Assembly: GCA_035711845.1 (NCBI GenBank)
Contig: DASTBU010000084.1
Span: 124,001-188,000 of the forward strand
Direction: 5' to 3'
Origin: DASTBU01 sp035711845
GTDB lineage: Bacteria; Acidobacteriota; Vicinamibacteria; Vicinamibacterales; 2-12-FULL-66-21
DNA: 64,000 nucleotides
In this document: positions 34,468 through 43,827 of the stretch, one piece after another
Layout: every line of letters begins with the position of its first letter
Numbering within the stretch: the first letter of the stretch is position 1
Translations under genes and position numbers: made by a program
Notes under the pieces: model-generated
Databases searched by the model: none
What the model was told of the DNA's origin: nothing
Seen by the model: the letters and a program-made list of their open reading frames with translations, nothing else

Positions 34468-36102
34468 TCATCGTGCCTGGGCGTGGCGCGCCGCCGTCAG
34501 GTCGAGGCCCGCCCCGCCGACCTGGCGGTCAGGGCTGAGCCTCGCCCTCAAGATCGTCAACGAATGCGCCGGAAACGTATACGCGAAGCTGTCGTCCTGC
34601 ACATCCGCCTGCACCGTCCGCGTCACCGGGCGCACCTTCCTGTCGTCCCCGAACGTGTGCGTCGCCTTCAGGTCAGGATGGTTCAGCTCCCACACCGACA
34701 CCTCCCGGCCCCACCGCCCGGCCTGGCTCTCGAGGCGCGCGGCGATGTCCTTGTCCCGGCTCCGGTTCAGCACGTTGACGAACAGCTCGCTCGTGGCCGC
34801 GTTGTACGTGGCGGATACGTCCAGGTACTTCACCTCCCCGGGCCGGTTCCGTATCCGATAAGTCGGCGCCTGCACCCACACGTCCAGCGACACGTTCTTC
34901 CGCTGCTTGGTGAACTCCACGAGCGGGAAGTAGATCGTCTGAAGGAACATCCCTTCCTTGTTGGTCATGATCGGCGCGATGACGTTCACGAGCTGCGCCA
35001 GATTGGCCATCTTCACGACGTCGGCGTGTCGGAAGAAGGCGTTGAAGAACATGCCCATCGCGAGCGCGTCCTCGAAGTTGTAGATCTCTTCGAGCTTCTC
35101 CGCGTTGCCGGTGCGGTACCAGACGTTCCACTCGTCGTACGCGATGTAGATCGGGCGCGGGTTGGGCCCTGTCCGCACTTCCCTGATCTGTGCCGCGGTC
35201 GTGTCGATGTAGCGCTCGACGGTCTCGGTCCATCCGCCGAGATACCGCTCCAGGTCGTTGTCGCGGTTGTTGATGTAGGTGTGGATGGCGATGTAATCGA
35301 CATGGTTGCGCAGTGTCTGCAGCACCGTGCGGTTCCAGCCGATCCAGTCGCCGCCGTAGTTGCTCGAGCCGCTCGCGATCAGCTTGATTGAGGGATCGAC
35401 GGCCCGCATCGCCTTCGCGGCCTCGAGCGCGAACTTCGCGTACTCCTCGGCGCTCTTGTGGCCGAGCTGCCAGGGCCCGTCGATCTCGTTGCCGAGCGCC
35501 CAGTACGTGACGTTCCACGGTTCCGCCCGGCCGTTCTTCCTCCGCTCGTTCGCCCAGAACGTGTTCTGCCTGCCGTTCGCATATTCCACCCAATGCCGCG
35601 CGTCGTCGATCGATCCAAGGCCGAGGTTGACGCAGACATAGGGCTCGGCGCGGACGGCCGCCGCGTAGCGCAGGAACTCGTCGGTGCCGAAGCGGTTGGT
35701 TTCGATGTCGTTCCACGCCAGCTCGAGACGGGCCGGACGCGTCTCTTTCGGACCGATGCCGTCCTTCCAGTTGTACCCGGAGCAGAAGTTGCCGCCGGGC
35801 CATCGCAGGATCGTGACGTTCAGGTCGCGCACCGCCTGCAGCACGTCCGTGCGAAAACCATCGGCATCGGAGAGCCGGGTGTTCTCCTCGTAGATGCCGC
35901 CGTAGATCATGCGGCCGAGGTGCTCGGCGAAATTGCCGAACAACAGGGGATCGACCTCGCCGATGGTGCGGTCGATGTCAATCTTGATGCGGGCGGCATC
36001 GGCAGCGGGGGTGGACGCCGGCTGAGCGGTGACGAGTGCCGACAGGGCGAGGGTACTTGCCAGGAGTACCGGGGTGAACGGGGTCCGGCCGGGTCGGCAC
36101 AT
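34468..36102 (-). CDS. Alpha-L-arabinofuranosidase, GH51
   Basis: The 544-residue hydrolase removes terminal alpha-L-arabinofuranose from arabinan, arabinoxylan or arabinogalactan. A signal peptide at residues 1-28 sends it to the periplasm or outside. Glu206 in WALGNEIDGPW is the acid/base and Glu324 in AYDEWNVWY the nucleophile. HLGRMIYGGIYEE and RWPGGNFCSGYNW are also family signatures. The ATG at 36102 has an AGGAGAG ribosome site. It is the first gene downstream of the operator region 36130-36171. Confidence 0.94.
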   Translation of the reverse strand: MCRPGRTPFTPVLLASTLALSALVTAQPASTPAADAARIKIDIDRTIGEVDPLLFGNFAEHLGRMIYGGIYEENTRLSDADGFRTDVLQAVRDLNVTILRWPGGNFCSGYNWKDGIGPKETRPARLELAWNDIETNRFGTDEFLRYAAAVRAEPYVCVNLGLGSIDDARHWVEYANGRQNTFWANERRKNGRAEPWNVTYWALGNEIDGPWQLGHKSAEEYAKFALEAAKAMRAVDPSIKLIASGSSNYGGDWIGWNRTVLQTLRNHVDYIAIHTYINNRDNDLERYLGGWTETVERYIDTTAAQIREVRTGPNPRPIYIAYDEWNVWYRTGNAEKLEEIYNFEDALAMGMFFNAFFRHADVVKMANLAQLVNVIAPIMTNKEGMFLQTIYFPLVEFTKQRKNVSLDVWVQAPTYRIRNRPGEVKYLDVSATYNAATSELFVNVLNRSRDKDIAARLESQAGRWGREVSVWELNHPDLKATHTFGDDRKVRPVTRTVQADVQDDSFAYTFPAHSLTILRARLSPDRQVGGAGLDLTAARHAQAR

Positions 36103-36129
36103 CTTCACTCTCCTGTTGCGCGGGACCAG

Positions 36130-36143
36130 TGTAAGCGTTACCA
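36130..36143. promoter_or_regulatory. LacI-type operator, site 1
   Basis: TGTAAGCGTTACCA matches the LacI-family pattern TGTAANCGNTTACA except in the right half. It lies 27 bases upstream of the GH51 start and 161 bases from the TonB receptor start, in the shared divergent promoter region. Confidence 0.65.
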
Positions 36144-36157
36144 TGCGCCCTGTTGAA

Positions 36158-36171
36158 TGTAAGCGTTTACA
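36158..36171. promoter_or_regulatory. LacI-type operator, site 2 (near perfect)
   Basis: TGTAAGCGTTTACA is an almost perfect palindrome with centre CG, the signature of LacI-family operators. It is 28 bases from site 1, placing the two on nearly the same helix face. The lacI gene at 28776 is the likely source of the repressor. Confidence 0.8.
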
Positions 36172-36256
36172 GCGGCGCACCGCTAACTGGCCATACCGGC
36201 GCGTCCGCTGTCAAGACTCTCGCCGCCCATGGGAGGGGCTCTCTAACGTTGCCACT

Positions 36257-36278
36257 GCAAACGTCTGGAGGCGTTTGC
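36257..36278. promoter_or_regulatory. 7-bp inverted repeat upstream of the TonB receptor
   Basis: GCAAACG and CGTTTGC flank an 8-base spacer, 26 bases before the TonB receptor ATG. The halves match the AANCG core of the LacI-type operator but are spaced more widely, so it may be a variant operator or a leader hairpin. Confidence 0.4.
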
Positions 36279-36303
36279 CCACACAACACCTGAGGGAGGA
36301 CCG

Positions 36304-39300
36304 ATGTCGAGTACGAGACGCTTCCTGATCGGTTGCCTGGCCCTGACAGCTGCCCTGGCCTGCCCGCCAGCGACGAGCGCCCAACAGCAGCTCGGCGCGA
36401 TCCAGGGCACCATCGTCGACGGCACCCGGGCCGTGATGCCCGGCGTCAGTGTCACCGTCACCAACCTGGACACCGGTGTCTCGCGGAGCACCGTGAGCAA
36501 CGAAACCGGCGTCTACCGCGTGTTCAGCCTGGATCCGGGCCGGTACAAGATCACCGCCGAGCTCCAGGGGTTCCGAACCGCCGCGCAGAACGAGGTCATC
36601 GTGTCGGTCGGCGCCACCATGGGCGTCAACTTCACGCTGGAGGCCGGCGGCATCGAGGAAGCGGTCGAGGTGCGCGCCACGCCCCCCGACATCCAGACCG
36701 AGAAGGCCGAGATCTCCGCTGTCGTGGAGCAGAAGAAGATCAACGACCTGCCGCTCGTCGGGCGCAATGTCCTCGCGCTCGCGGCGCTGCAGCCCGGCAT
36801 CAACGGCATTCCGAGCTCGGCCGACTTCCTGACGCCGGAACAGGGCATGGGCGTCACCGCCAACGGCGTGCGCCAGAGCGGCAACAACGCCAGCATCGAC
36901 GGGGCGAGCATCGACGGCGGCCCGTGGGGCGGCACCGTGCTGGTCGTCCCCAACGTCGAGGCCGTGCAGGAATACCGCGTGATTGCGAACAACCCGTCAG
37001 CCGAGTTCGGCCGCAACTCCGGCGCGACGGTCAGCGTCATCACCAAAGGCGGCACCAACAACCTGAGCGGCAGCCTCTTCGAGTTCCACAGGAACCAGGA
37101 TCTGCGGGCCCGCGGGTACTTCGAGGACCGCACGCGCCCCAAGGCCGAGTTCGAGCGCAACGACTTCGGCGGCAGCTTCGGCGGCCCGATCAAGCGCGAC
37201 CAGGCGTTCTTTTTCGTGTCGACAGAGATCGTGCGCGAGCTGACCGGCAACTCCTTCAACGCCACCGTCGAAACGAAGCAGCTCGTCGACTTCGTCAACG
37301 CGACGCGCCCCAACTCGCTCGCCGCAACGCTCTACCGTCAGTTTGCTCCGCCGTCGTACCCGACATCGAACCTGCAGGATCTGGGCACGCCGATGCCGGG
37401 CCCGAACGTCTGGAGTACGACCCCCGACGGCATTCCCGACATCGGCACGATTGCGGTCACGACCAACGGCCGAAGGGACGGCGAGCAGCTCAACTTCCGC
37501 TACGACCATGTGTTCCGCGGCGGCAACGATCGGCTGCGGACGACCTACTACCTATCGAACATCGAGACCTGGAACCTTTACGTCCGATCCCAGTTCGACA
37601 AGCCGTTCCCCTTCCGGAACCAGATGTTCGGCATCGCGCACACGACGATGGTCTCTGCCCAGACGTTGAACGAGTTCACGTTCGGCCTGGGCCGGATGCA
37701 CGGCGAGGCAGGCAACCCCTCTCCCGAGTCACCCGATATCGGCATGGGCCCGGGAAACGATATCGCGCGGTTCGGTACCGAGTTCTGGCACCCGATCGAT
37801 TTCACCCAGAACAACTTCAACTTCAAGAACACGCTGACGCTGAATCGCGGGCGCCACTCCTTCCGCACCGGCGCGGAGTTCCGTCATGGGCGCGACGGGG
37901 CGACGCTGCACCACTGGGAGCGGCCGAACTACAGGTTCGAGCACATCCTCGACTTCATCGACGACGAGCCGTTCAGCGAGGATCGGGCCGTGAACCCACT
38001 CACGGGAGAGCCCACCGATGCCTACGGCCTGTACATCACGAACGAATGGGCGCTGTTCTTCCAGGACAACTGGAAAATCCGGCCCAACATGACGCTGAAC
38101 CTGGGCGTGCGCTACGACAACTTCGGGAACGCCTCGAAGGACGGCAGCCCCTTCAACGGGATCATTCTTGGACCGGGAGCGACGCGGCAGGAGCAGATCG
38201 CGAACGCGCGCGTCGGCACGGTCGACCAGCTGTACGGCACCGACTGGGACAACTTCGCGCCGCGCCTCGGGGCCACCTGGGACCCGACCTCCACCGGACG
38301 CTTCGTCATTCGCGCGGGATTCGGCAAGTCGTTCAACCGGATCAACAACACCGTGTTCACGGATGAACGGCTCAACCCGCCGCAGTTCGCGCACGCGTTC
38401 GGGTCGGTGCAGGACGGCACGCCGATCGTGTACTCGCTGGGGCCGGACTTCACCCCCAACTCGGCGCTCGGTACAGGCCTCGACGACAACGGCGGCATCA
38501 TCGGCGCGCGCGTCTCGCTCCGCGTCGTGGATCCAGAGATCGAGATGCCGGAGTACTACAACTGGTTCTCGGGCGTCCAGTATCAGCTGCCGTGGAACTT
38601 CACGGTCGAAGCCAACTACAACGGCACCGCCGGGCGACATCTGCTCCTCGGCGATGGTCCGACCTCGATCGACTACAACCGTTTCTCGGGGGATCTCCTC
38701 GACGGTCGTCGTGACCGCCTCAACCCGAGCTTTGCCTCCGTGGACCTCAACGAGACGCGCGCGTACTCGAACTACCACGGGATCAGCCTGCAGCTGCAGC
38801 GCCGCTACTCGGCTCGGCTCGCGTTCCAGGCCGCCTATACCCTTGGCCAGTGGAAGGATGTGCCGGGGAATCCCGAGGAGGTCACGGATCTCGATCGCGA
38901 CTATGGCTATGCCGGCGAGGACGTCCGGCACAAGCTGGCCATGAACTTCATCTGGGATCTGCCAATCCGCTTCAGCAACCGTGCCCTGGATGCGGCACTG
39001 GGCGGGTGGCAGCTGAACGCCATCTCGATCATGCAGACGGGCAGCCCCTTCACGGTCTTCTGCTCGCAGGCGTATCCGCGCTGCGACTTCAACGCGGACG
39101 GACAGAACAACGACCGGATGAATGTGACGGGTGGGACCGATCTGGACAACCCATCGAGAGACGAGTGGCTCCGCGGCGTGCTCGATCCCGCCGACTTCAC
39201 CAACCCGGCGCCGGGCACGGCGCCCAATCAGGAGCGCAACGCGTTCCGCGGTCCCGGGTACAAGAACGTGGACCTGTCGTTCTTCAAGAACTTCTCGCTG

Positions 39301-39474
39301 CCTGGCTTCAACGGCCGCGACTCCACCGTGCAGGTCCGCATCGAAGCGTTCAACGTGTTCAACCAGGTGAACTTCTTCAACCCGAGCGGCTCCATCACGG
39401 CCGGTAACTTCGGTCGCGTGACCAACGCCCGTGCCATGCGCGTGATTCAGCTCGGGGGGAAGTGGATGTTCTAG
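36304..39474 (+). CDS. TonB-dependent outer-membrane receptor (Oar-like)
   Basis: The 1056-residue receptor has a signal peptide (about 1-28), then a carboxypeptidase-regulatory-like beta domain (IQGTIVDGTRAVMPGVSVTV, about 34-110). A TonB plug (VGRNVLALAALQPGI, SVITKGGTNNLSG) and a large barrel ending in GGKWMF follow. The aromatic C-terminal residue is the outer-membrane assembly signal. It would bring arabinan oligosaccharides into the periplasm. It is divergent from GH51, shares the LacI operator region with it, and lies upstream of GH127. No SusD-like lipoprotein accompanies it. Confidence 0.93.
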   Translation: MSSTRRFLIGCLALTAALACPPATSAQQQLGAIQGTIVDGTRAVMPGVSVTVTNLDTGVSRSTVSNETGVYRVFSLDPGRYKITAELQGFRTAAQNEVIVSVGATMGVNFTLEAGGIEEAVEVRATPPDIQTEKAEISAVVEQKKINDLPLVGRNVLALAALQPGINGIPSSADFLTPEQGMGVTANGVRQSGNNASIDGASIDGGPWGGTVLVVPNVEAVQEYRVIANNPSAEFGRNSGATVSVITKGGTNNLSGSLFEFHRNQDLRARGYFEDRTRPKAEFERNDFGGSFGGPIKRDQAFFFVSTEIVRELTGNSFNATVETKQLVDFVNATRPNSLAATLYRQFAPPSYPTSNLQDLGTPMPGPNVWSTTPDGIPDIGTIAVTTNGRRDGEQLNFRYDHVFRGGNDRLRTTYYLSNIETWNLYVRSQFDKPFPFRNQMFGIAHTTMVSAQTLNEFTFGLGRMHGEAGNPSPESPDIGMGPGNDIARFGTEFWHPIDFTQNNFNFKNTLTLNRGRHSFRTGAEFRHGRDGATLHHWERPNYRFEHILDFIDDEPFSEDRAVNPLTGEPTDAYGLYITNEWALFFQDNWKIRPNMTLNLGVRYDNFGNASKDGSPFNGIILGPGATRQEQIANARVGTVDQLYGTDWDNFAPRLGATWDPTSTGRFVIRAGFGKSFNRINNTVFTDERLNPPQFAHAFGSVQDGTPIVYSLGPDFTPNSALGTGLDDNGGIIGARVSLRVVDPEIEMPEYYNWFSGVQYQLPWNFTVEANYNGTAGRHLLLGDGPTSIDYNRFSGDLLDGRRDRLNPSFASVDLNETRAYSNYHGISLQLQRRYSARLAFQAAYTLGQWKDVPGNPEEVTDLDRDYGYAGEDVRHKLAMNFIWDLPIRFSNRALDAALGGWQLNAISIMQTGSPFTVFCSQAYPRCDFNADGQNNDRMNVTGGTDLDNPSRDEWLRGVLDPADFTNPAPGTAPNQERNAFRGPGYKNVDLSFFKNFSLPGFNGRDSTVQVRIEAFNVFNQVNFFNPSGSITAGNFGRVTNARAMRVIQLGGKWMF

Positions 39475-39483
39475 GCAGCTGCC

Positions 39484-39594
39484 AGCTAACAGCTTCCAGC
39501 TACCAGCTTCCAGCTTCGGCCCGGCGCCGGAGCTGGAAGGCTGAGCCGGATACGAGTCTCAAAACTGGAAGCTGGAAGCTGGAAGCTGGTAGCT
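39484..39594. repeat. AGCTTCCAGC repeat cluster forming a large hairpin
   Basis: Units of AGCTTCC/AGCTACC on the left (39498-39516) are an exact 19-base complement of 39576-39594 on the right. The element fills the gap between the TonB receptor and GH127 genes and resembles the cluster at 30431-30495. It could be a transcript-stabilising hairpin or an inactive repeat element. Confidence 0.8.
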
Positions 39595-39602
39595 TTACAC
39601 TT

Positions 39603-42140
39603 ATGCAGCTACGCCGCACACCCATCCTTGTCGGTATCCTGCTCCTCTCGGCAGCCCTCGGGAGCGAAGCCCCGAACCAGGCGCAGAAGCCCGATTACCC
39701 GTTTCAGCCCGTTGCCTTCACCAGCGTCCACCTGAACGACCTCTTCTGGGCGCCGCGCATCGAGATCAATCGAACGACGACCATCCCCGTCGCCTTCGAG
39801 CAGTGCGAGCGCACCGACCGCGTGTATCACTTCGAGCGTGCGGCGAAGGCTCTCCGGGGAGAACCGCTTGAGGACAGGAAGCCGCCAGGCTACCCGTTTG
39901 ACGACTCCGACCTCTACAAGGTGATCGAAGGAGCGGCCTACACGCTCAACGTGAATCCCGATCCGAAGCTCGATGCCTACGTGGACGGGCTCATCGCGAA
40001 GATCGCGGCGGCGCAGGAACCGGATGGCTACTTGTACACGACCCGCACGATCAATCCCAAGAGCCCGCATCGATGGGCGGGGCCGGAACGCTGGGTCCTC
40101 GAGAGGGACGACAGCCACGAACTCTACAACCTGGGGCACCTGTTCGAGGCTGCCGTTGCCCATCATCTGGCGACCGGCAAGCGATCGCTGCTCGACGTCG
40201 CCATCAAGGCTGCCGACCTGCTCGTGAAGACGTTCGGCCCGGGCAAGCGATCGACCTGGCCGGGACATCAGATCACCGAGATGGCGCTCGTCCGTCTCTA
40301 CCGCGTGACCGGAAAGCAGGAGTATCTCGACCTCGCCGAGTTCCTGCTCGACGAGCGCGGACCGGGACCGGATCCGGCCCGCCCGACGCAGTTCCCCGGC
40401 GGCGAGCGCGCGAACCCGCGCGGCCTCGACTACAACCAGGCGCAGGCGAAGATCGTCGAGCAGAGCGAGCCCGTCGGCCACGCGGTGCGCGCGATGTACA
40501 TGTATGCCGGGATGGCCGACGTCGCCGCGCTGAAAGGGGACGAGGACATCCGCAAGGCCAGCCTGCGCATCTGGGACCATCTCGTCAAGAGCAAGATGTA
40601 CATCACCGGCGGCATCGGCGCCGCGGGCGGCCACGAAGGGTTCGGCCCACCCTACGAGCTCCCGAACATGCAGGCCTACAACGAGACCTGCGCGTCGGTG
40701 GGTATGGACTACTGGAACCATCGACTGTTCCTGCTCGAAGGCGACGCCAAGTACATCGACGTGATGGAACGGACGCTCTACAACGGCTTGGTTTCCGGTG
40801 TGGCGCTCGACGGAAAGACGTTCTTCTATCCCAATCCGCTGGAGTCCAACGGCCAGCACCAGCGCAGCGAGTGGTTCGGCGTCGCGTGCTGCCCGGGGAA
40901 CATCACGCGCTTCATGGCATCGGTGCCCGGCTACATATACGCGAAGCGCGGCGATGCGCTGTACGTCAACCTCTTCGCGGGCGGCACCGCCGACATCGAT
41001 CTCGAAGGCGGCAAGCTGAAGATGGTGCAGGAGACACGCTATCCGTGGGACGGCGTGGTGAAGATGACCGTGACACCGGATCGGGCCCGATCCTTCCAGG
41101 TCCACATCCGGATTCCTGGCTGGGCGCGCAACGAGCCGATCCCCGGGGATCTCTATCGCTTCCTCGACAAGTCGGACGCGGCGGCCAGCATCGAGGTGAA
41201 CGGGGAGAGCGTCCCGATGACGCTCGACAAGGGATACGTCGCGATCGACCGCACATGGAAGCCCGGGGACACCATCGAGCTGACGCTCCCGATGCCGGTG
41301 CGCCGGGTCGTGTCGCACGAGCAGGTCGCCGCCAATCGCGATCGGGTCGCGCTCCAGCGGGGGCCGATTGTCTACGCCGCCGAGTGGCCCGACAATCCAA
41401 ACGGCAAGGTGCGCAACATCGTTCTGCCCGACGGCAACGCGCTCCAGGCGGAGTTCCGCGACGACCTGCTGAACGGCGTGCAGACAATCAAGGGCCGCGC
41501 GTTCGGCCTGGCCTACGACGAGCAGGGCGCCGTCAAGAAGTCCGAGCAGCCGTTCGTGGCCATCCCGTACGCCACCTGGGCCAACCGCGGACCGGGCCAG
41601 ATGGCCGTGTGGCTGGCGCGGACCGACGCCGTCGCCCGTCCGACGCCCTTTCCCACCCTCGCCACCACCAGCAAGGTCACCTCGTCGTTCTCGCGCCGGA
41701 ACATCCGCAACGTGATCGACGGCGAGGAGCCCCCGAGCTCGGCAGACTCATCCGCGTACTTCGACTGGTGGCCCGCGCGAGGGTGCAAGCCCGGCGCGTC
41801 CCCGGCGGCGCCCGCGGCGGCCACCCGCGGCCAGCGCCCGTCGTGCAGCCAGGGCGAATGGGTCGAGATGGCCTTCGCGAAGCCGGCCGCCGTGTCAGGG
41901 ACCGACGTGTACTGGTTCGACGACACCGGCCGCGGCGGCGTGCGCGTGCCGGCAGGCTGGCAGCTGCTTTACAAGGACGGCGCCGAGTGGAAGCCGGTCG
42001 AAGGCGCCAGCCCGTACGGTGTCGCGCGCGACGGCTGGAACACGGTCACGTTCAAGCCCGTCACGACCAGCGGACTGCGAATCGAGCTCACGATGCAGCC
42101 CGACATGTCGGCTGGGATTCAGGAGTGGCGCGTCAAGTGA
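39603..42140 (+). CDS. Beta-L-arabinofuranosidase, GH127
   Basis: The 845-residue enzyme (DUF1680 fold) releases L-arabinose from beta-L-arabinofuranosides. Its zinc/thiolate site matches HypBA1: Glu361 and Cys363 in YNETCASVG, then Cys429 and Cys430 in VACCPGN, one being the nucleophile. A signal peptide (residues 1-20) suggests export. The C-terminal ~170 residues form a jelly-roll-like region. The ATG at 39603 is chosen because upstream frame is repeat DNA. Encoded after the TonB receptor. It complements the GH51 alpha-enzyme. Confidence 0.92.
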   Translation: MQLRRTPILVGILLLSAALGSEAPNQAQKPDYPFQPVAFTSVHLNDLFWAPRIEINRTTTIPVAFEQCERTDRVYHFERAAKALRGEPLEDRKPPGYPFDDSDLYKVIEGAAYTLNVNPDPKLDAYVDGLIAKIAAAQEPDGYLYTTRTINPKSPHRWAGPERWVLERDDSHELYNLGHLFEAAVAHHLATGKRSLLDVAIKAADLLVKTFGPGKRSTWPGHQITEMALVRLYRVTGKQEYLDLAEFLLDERGPGPDPARPTQFPGGERANPRGLDYNQAQAKIVEQSEPVGHAVRAMYMYAGMADVAALKGDEDIRKASLRIWDHLVKSKMYITGGIGAAGGHEGFGPPYELPNMQAYNETCASVGMDYWNHRLFLLEGDAKYIDVMERTLYNGLVSGVALDGKTFFYPNPLESNGQHQRSEWFGVACCPGNITRFMASVPGYIYAKRGDALYVNLFAGGTADIDLEGGKLKMVQETRYPWDGVVKMTVTPDRARSFQVHIRIPGWARNEPIPGDLYRFLDKSDAAASIEVNGESVPMTLDKGYVAIDRTWKPGDTIELTLPMPVRRVVSHEQVAANRDRVALQRGPIVYAAEWPDNPNGKVRNIVLPDGNALQAEFRDDLLNGVQTIKGRAFGLAYDEQGAVKKSEQPFVAIPYATWANRGPGQMAVWLARTDAVARPTPFPTLATTSKVTSSFSRRNIRNVIDGEEPPSSADSSAYFDWWPARGCKPGASPAAPAAATRGQRPSCSQGEWVEMAFAKPAAVSGTDVYWFDDTGRGGVRVPAGWQLLYKDGAEWKPVEGASPYGVARDGWNTVTFKPVTTSGLRIELTMQPDMSAGIQEWRVK

Positions 42141-42146
42141 ATTCAG

Positions 42147-42179
42147 AGGGTGCCGGCACCCGCTACTGGTGCCGGCCCT
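42147..42179 (+). terminator. Hairpin after the GH127 gene
   Basis: GCCGGCACC (42152-42160) and GGTGCCGGC (42168-42176) form a perfect 9-bp stem with a 7-base loop, extended by AGGG/CCCT with a one-base bulge. It begins 7 bases after the stop. There is no T tract. Confidence 0.55.
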
Positions 42180-42275
42180 CGCCGCACCATTCGGATATCG
42201 ACACGGTCGCGGTCTCGGTGCCCGCTGTGGCGTGGAAGCGGACCGTGACCTACTGCTTCCCCTCCATTAACGCTT

Positions 42276-42335
42276 AGTCCGTTATGCGGCTCGAAACAAG
42301 AATTTTGTACACGTTGTGGAGCCGCACAACGGACT
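42276..42335. repeat. 17-bp inverted repeat with one mismatch, attC-like
   Basis: Arms 42276-42292 (AGTCCGTTATGCGGCTC) and 42319-42335 pair with a single A/G mismatch around a 26-base spacer. The arms contain GTTATGC and GCACAAC, which recall integron attC inner boxes. The outer boxes are missing, and no integrase or cassette is present. Confidence 0.75.
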
Positions 42336-42470
42336 AGGGCGCGCCACGGGCGCGCCACGCCGGCCGCCTTCGCGCCGGAGGCGCTTCGGCGAGCCTCGGC
42401 GAAGCTTTAGCGGAGGCGGGAGCGGAGCAGGGCTTTCGGGGCCCCCGCGAGCGACGGCGATGGGGGGTCC

Positions 42471-42490
42471 GGCGGGGCGAAGCCCCCCGG
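42471..42490 (-). terminator. GC-rich hairpin downstream of the aldose epimerase gene
   Basis: CCGG-type arms enclose GGGGC/GCCCC with a 3-base loop, 40 bases past the epimerase stop on the minus strand. No T tract follows, so termination is uncertain. Confidence 0.4.
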
Positions 42491-42529
42491 TCTAGTTAGA
42501 GATACTGGACGTCGAAGAAGCGATCCTCG

Positions 42530-43687
42530 CTATTTCGTCCCGAACGTGAACACCGTGCGCGAGCGATATTCGGCGCCCGGCTCGAGGATCGTCGAGGGAA
42601 ACTGCGGCTTGTTCGGGGAGTCGGGGAAATGTTGCGTCTCGAGGCAGAACCCCGTGCGATGGCGGTAGACCGCCTGCTCCTTGCCGGTCAACTTTCCATC
42701 GAGGAAGTTGCCGGCATAAAACTGGATGCCCGGCTCCGTCGTGGAGATTTCGAGTGTCCGCCCGGTCTTTGGCTCGTGGACGCGCGCGGCTAGCTGTAGC
42801 CCGCTGCCCTGGCGGTTCAGCACCCAGTTGTGATCGTAGCCGAGCCCGTGCTCGAGCTGTGGATGATCCTGGTTGATGCGGGCGCCAACCGCCGTGGATT
42901 TGCGGAAATCGAACGGCGTGCCCTCGACGGGCGCGAGCTCCCCCGTCGGAATGAGCGTGTCGTCAACGGGCGTGTAGCGGTCGGCGTTGAGCATCAACTC
43001 GTGGCCGAGGATCGTTCCCGACGCCTGACCCGCGAGGTTGAAGTAGCTGTGCTGCGTCAGGTTCACCGGCGTAGCCTTGTCCGTCGTCGCGTGATAGTCC
43101 ACGATCAGCTCGTTCTTGTCGGTGAGCGTATAGGTGACGCGCACGTTCAGGTTGCCCGGGTATCCTTCCTCCCCGTCCGGGCTGGTACGCGTGAAGGCCA
43201 CAGCCGGCCCTTCGCCGGTTTTCGCCTGCTCCGCGTTCCAGAGCACTTTGTCGAAGCCGCGCACGCCGCCGTGCAGGTGGTTCGGACCGTTGTTCGCGGC
43301 CAGCTTGTAGGTGCGCCCGTCGAGCGTGAAGCGGGCCTTGCCGATGCGGTTCCCATAGCGTCCGATGATGGCGCCGAAGAACGGATGCTCGGCGAGATAA
43401 CCGGCCAGGCCGTCGAAACCGAGCACGACGTCGCTGAATCGGCCCGCCTTGTCGGGTACCCGCAGCGATTGAATGATGCCGCCGTAGGTGAGGGCTTTGA
43501 TCTCCACGCCGTGTGCGTTGGTGAGCGTGTAGATATCGACAGAGGCTCCATCGGGCATCTTGCCAAACGAGCCCCGGCTGACGCCGGCCTTCGCCGGCGC
43601 CGCGCCCTGATCGCTGCGTGCCGCGATAATGACCTGCAGGCAGAAAACCGCTGCGATCAGGAGCAAGGAGCAGTTCGAGCGCATCAT
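42530..43687 (-). CDS. Aldose 1-epimerase (galactose mutarotase family)
   Basis: The 385-residue protein interconverts sugar anomers, helping the kinases and isomerases of the locus get the right form of the sugar. Family motifs: NGPNHLHGGVRGFDKVLW (with catalytic His), NLTQHSYFNLAGQ and the catalytic Glu region in EPGIQFYAGNF. A signal peptide at 1-22 suggests a periplasmic enzyme. The ATG at 43687 is used; the frame continues upstream into GGTCCCT repeats. Divergent from the ABC transporter genes, sharing an operator. Confidence 0.92.
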   Translation of the reverse strand: MMRSNCSLLLIAAVFCLQVIIAARSDQGAAPAKAGVSRGSFGKMPDGASVDIYTLTNAHGVEIKALTYGGIIQSLRVPDKAGRFSDVVLGFDGLAGYLAEHPFFGAIIGRYGNRIGKARFTLDGRTYKLAANNGPNHLHGGVRGFDKVLWNAEQAKTGEGPAVAFTRTSPDGEEGYPGNLNVRVTYTLTDKNELIVDYHATTDKATPVNLTQHSYFNLAGQASGTILGHELMLNADRYTPVDDTLIPTGELAPVEGTPFDFRKSTAVGARINQDHPQLEHGLGYDHNWVLNRQGSGLQLAARVHEPKTGRTLEISTTEPGIQFYAGNFLDGKLTGKEQAVYRHRTGFCLETQHFPDSPNKPQFPSTILEPGAEYRSRTVFTFGTK

Positions 43688-43690
43688 GTC

Positions 43691-43732
43691 GGTCCCTCGG
43701 TCGGTCGGTCCCTCGGTCCCTCGGTCCCTGGT
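43691..43732. repeat. GGTCCCTC/GGTCGGTC short tandem repeat
   Basis: A run of GGTCCCTCGGTC-like units lies directly upstream of the aldose epimerase start. The same motif appears in inverted orientation at 51296-51528. Confidence 0.6.
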
Positions 43733-43827
43733 CATCGTTCCCAGGGGTCTCGACTCCTGACGGACCACGAATCCCGTGAAATAACCTATCACAGGCCGCT
43801 CTGCCGAAATCGATGAATTCCCGGCAT

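Larger units (their letters stand above)
42141..42529. other. 389-base gene-free region between convergent GH127 and aldose epimerase genes
   Basis: It holds the GH127 hairpin, the 17-bp imperfect inverted repeat at 42276-42335 and a GC-rich stretch of short palindromes (GGGGCGAAGCCCC near 42474-42486). No gene is visible. Confidence 0.7.

Noticed and set aside
42276..42335. True integron attC site
   Set aside because: Outer R boxes and a cassette boundary are missing and no integrase is nearby; kept only as a repeat of interest.
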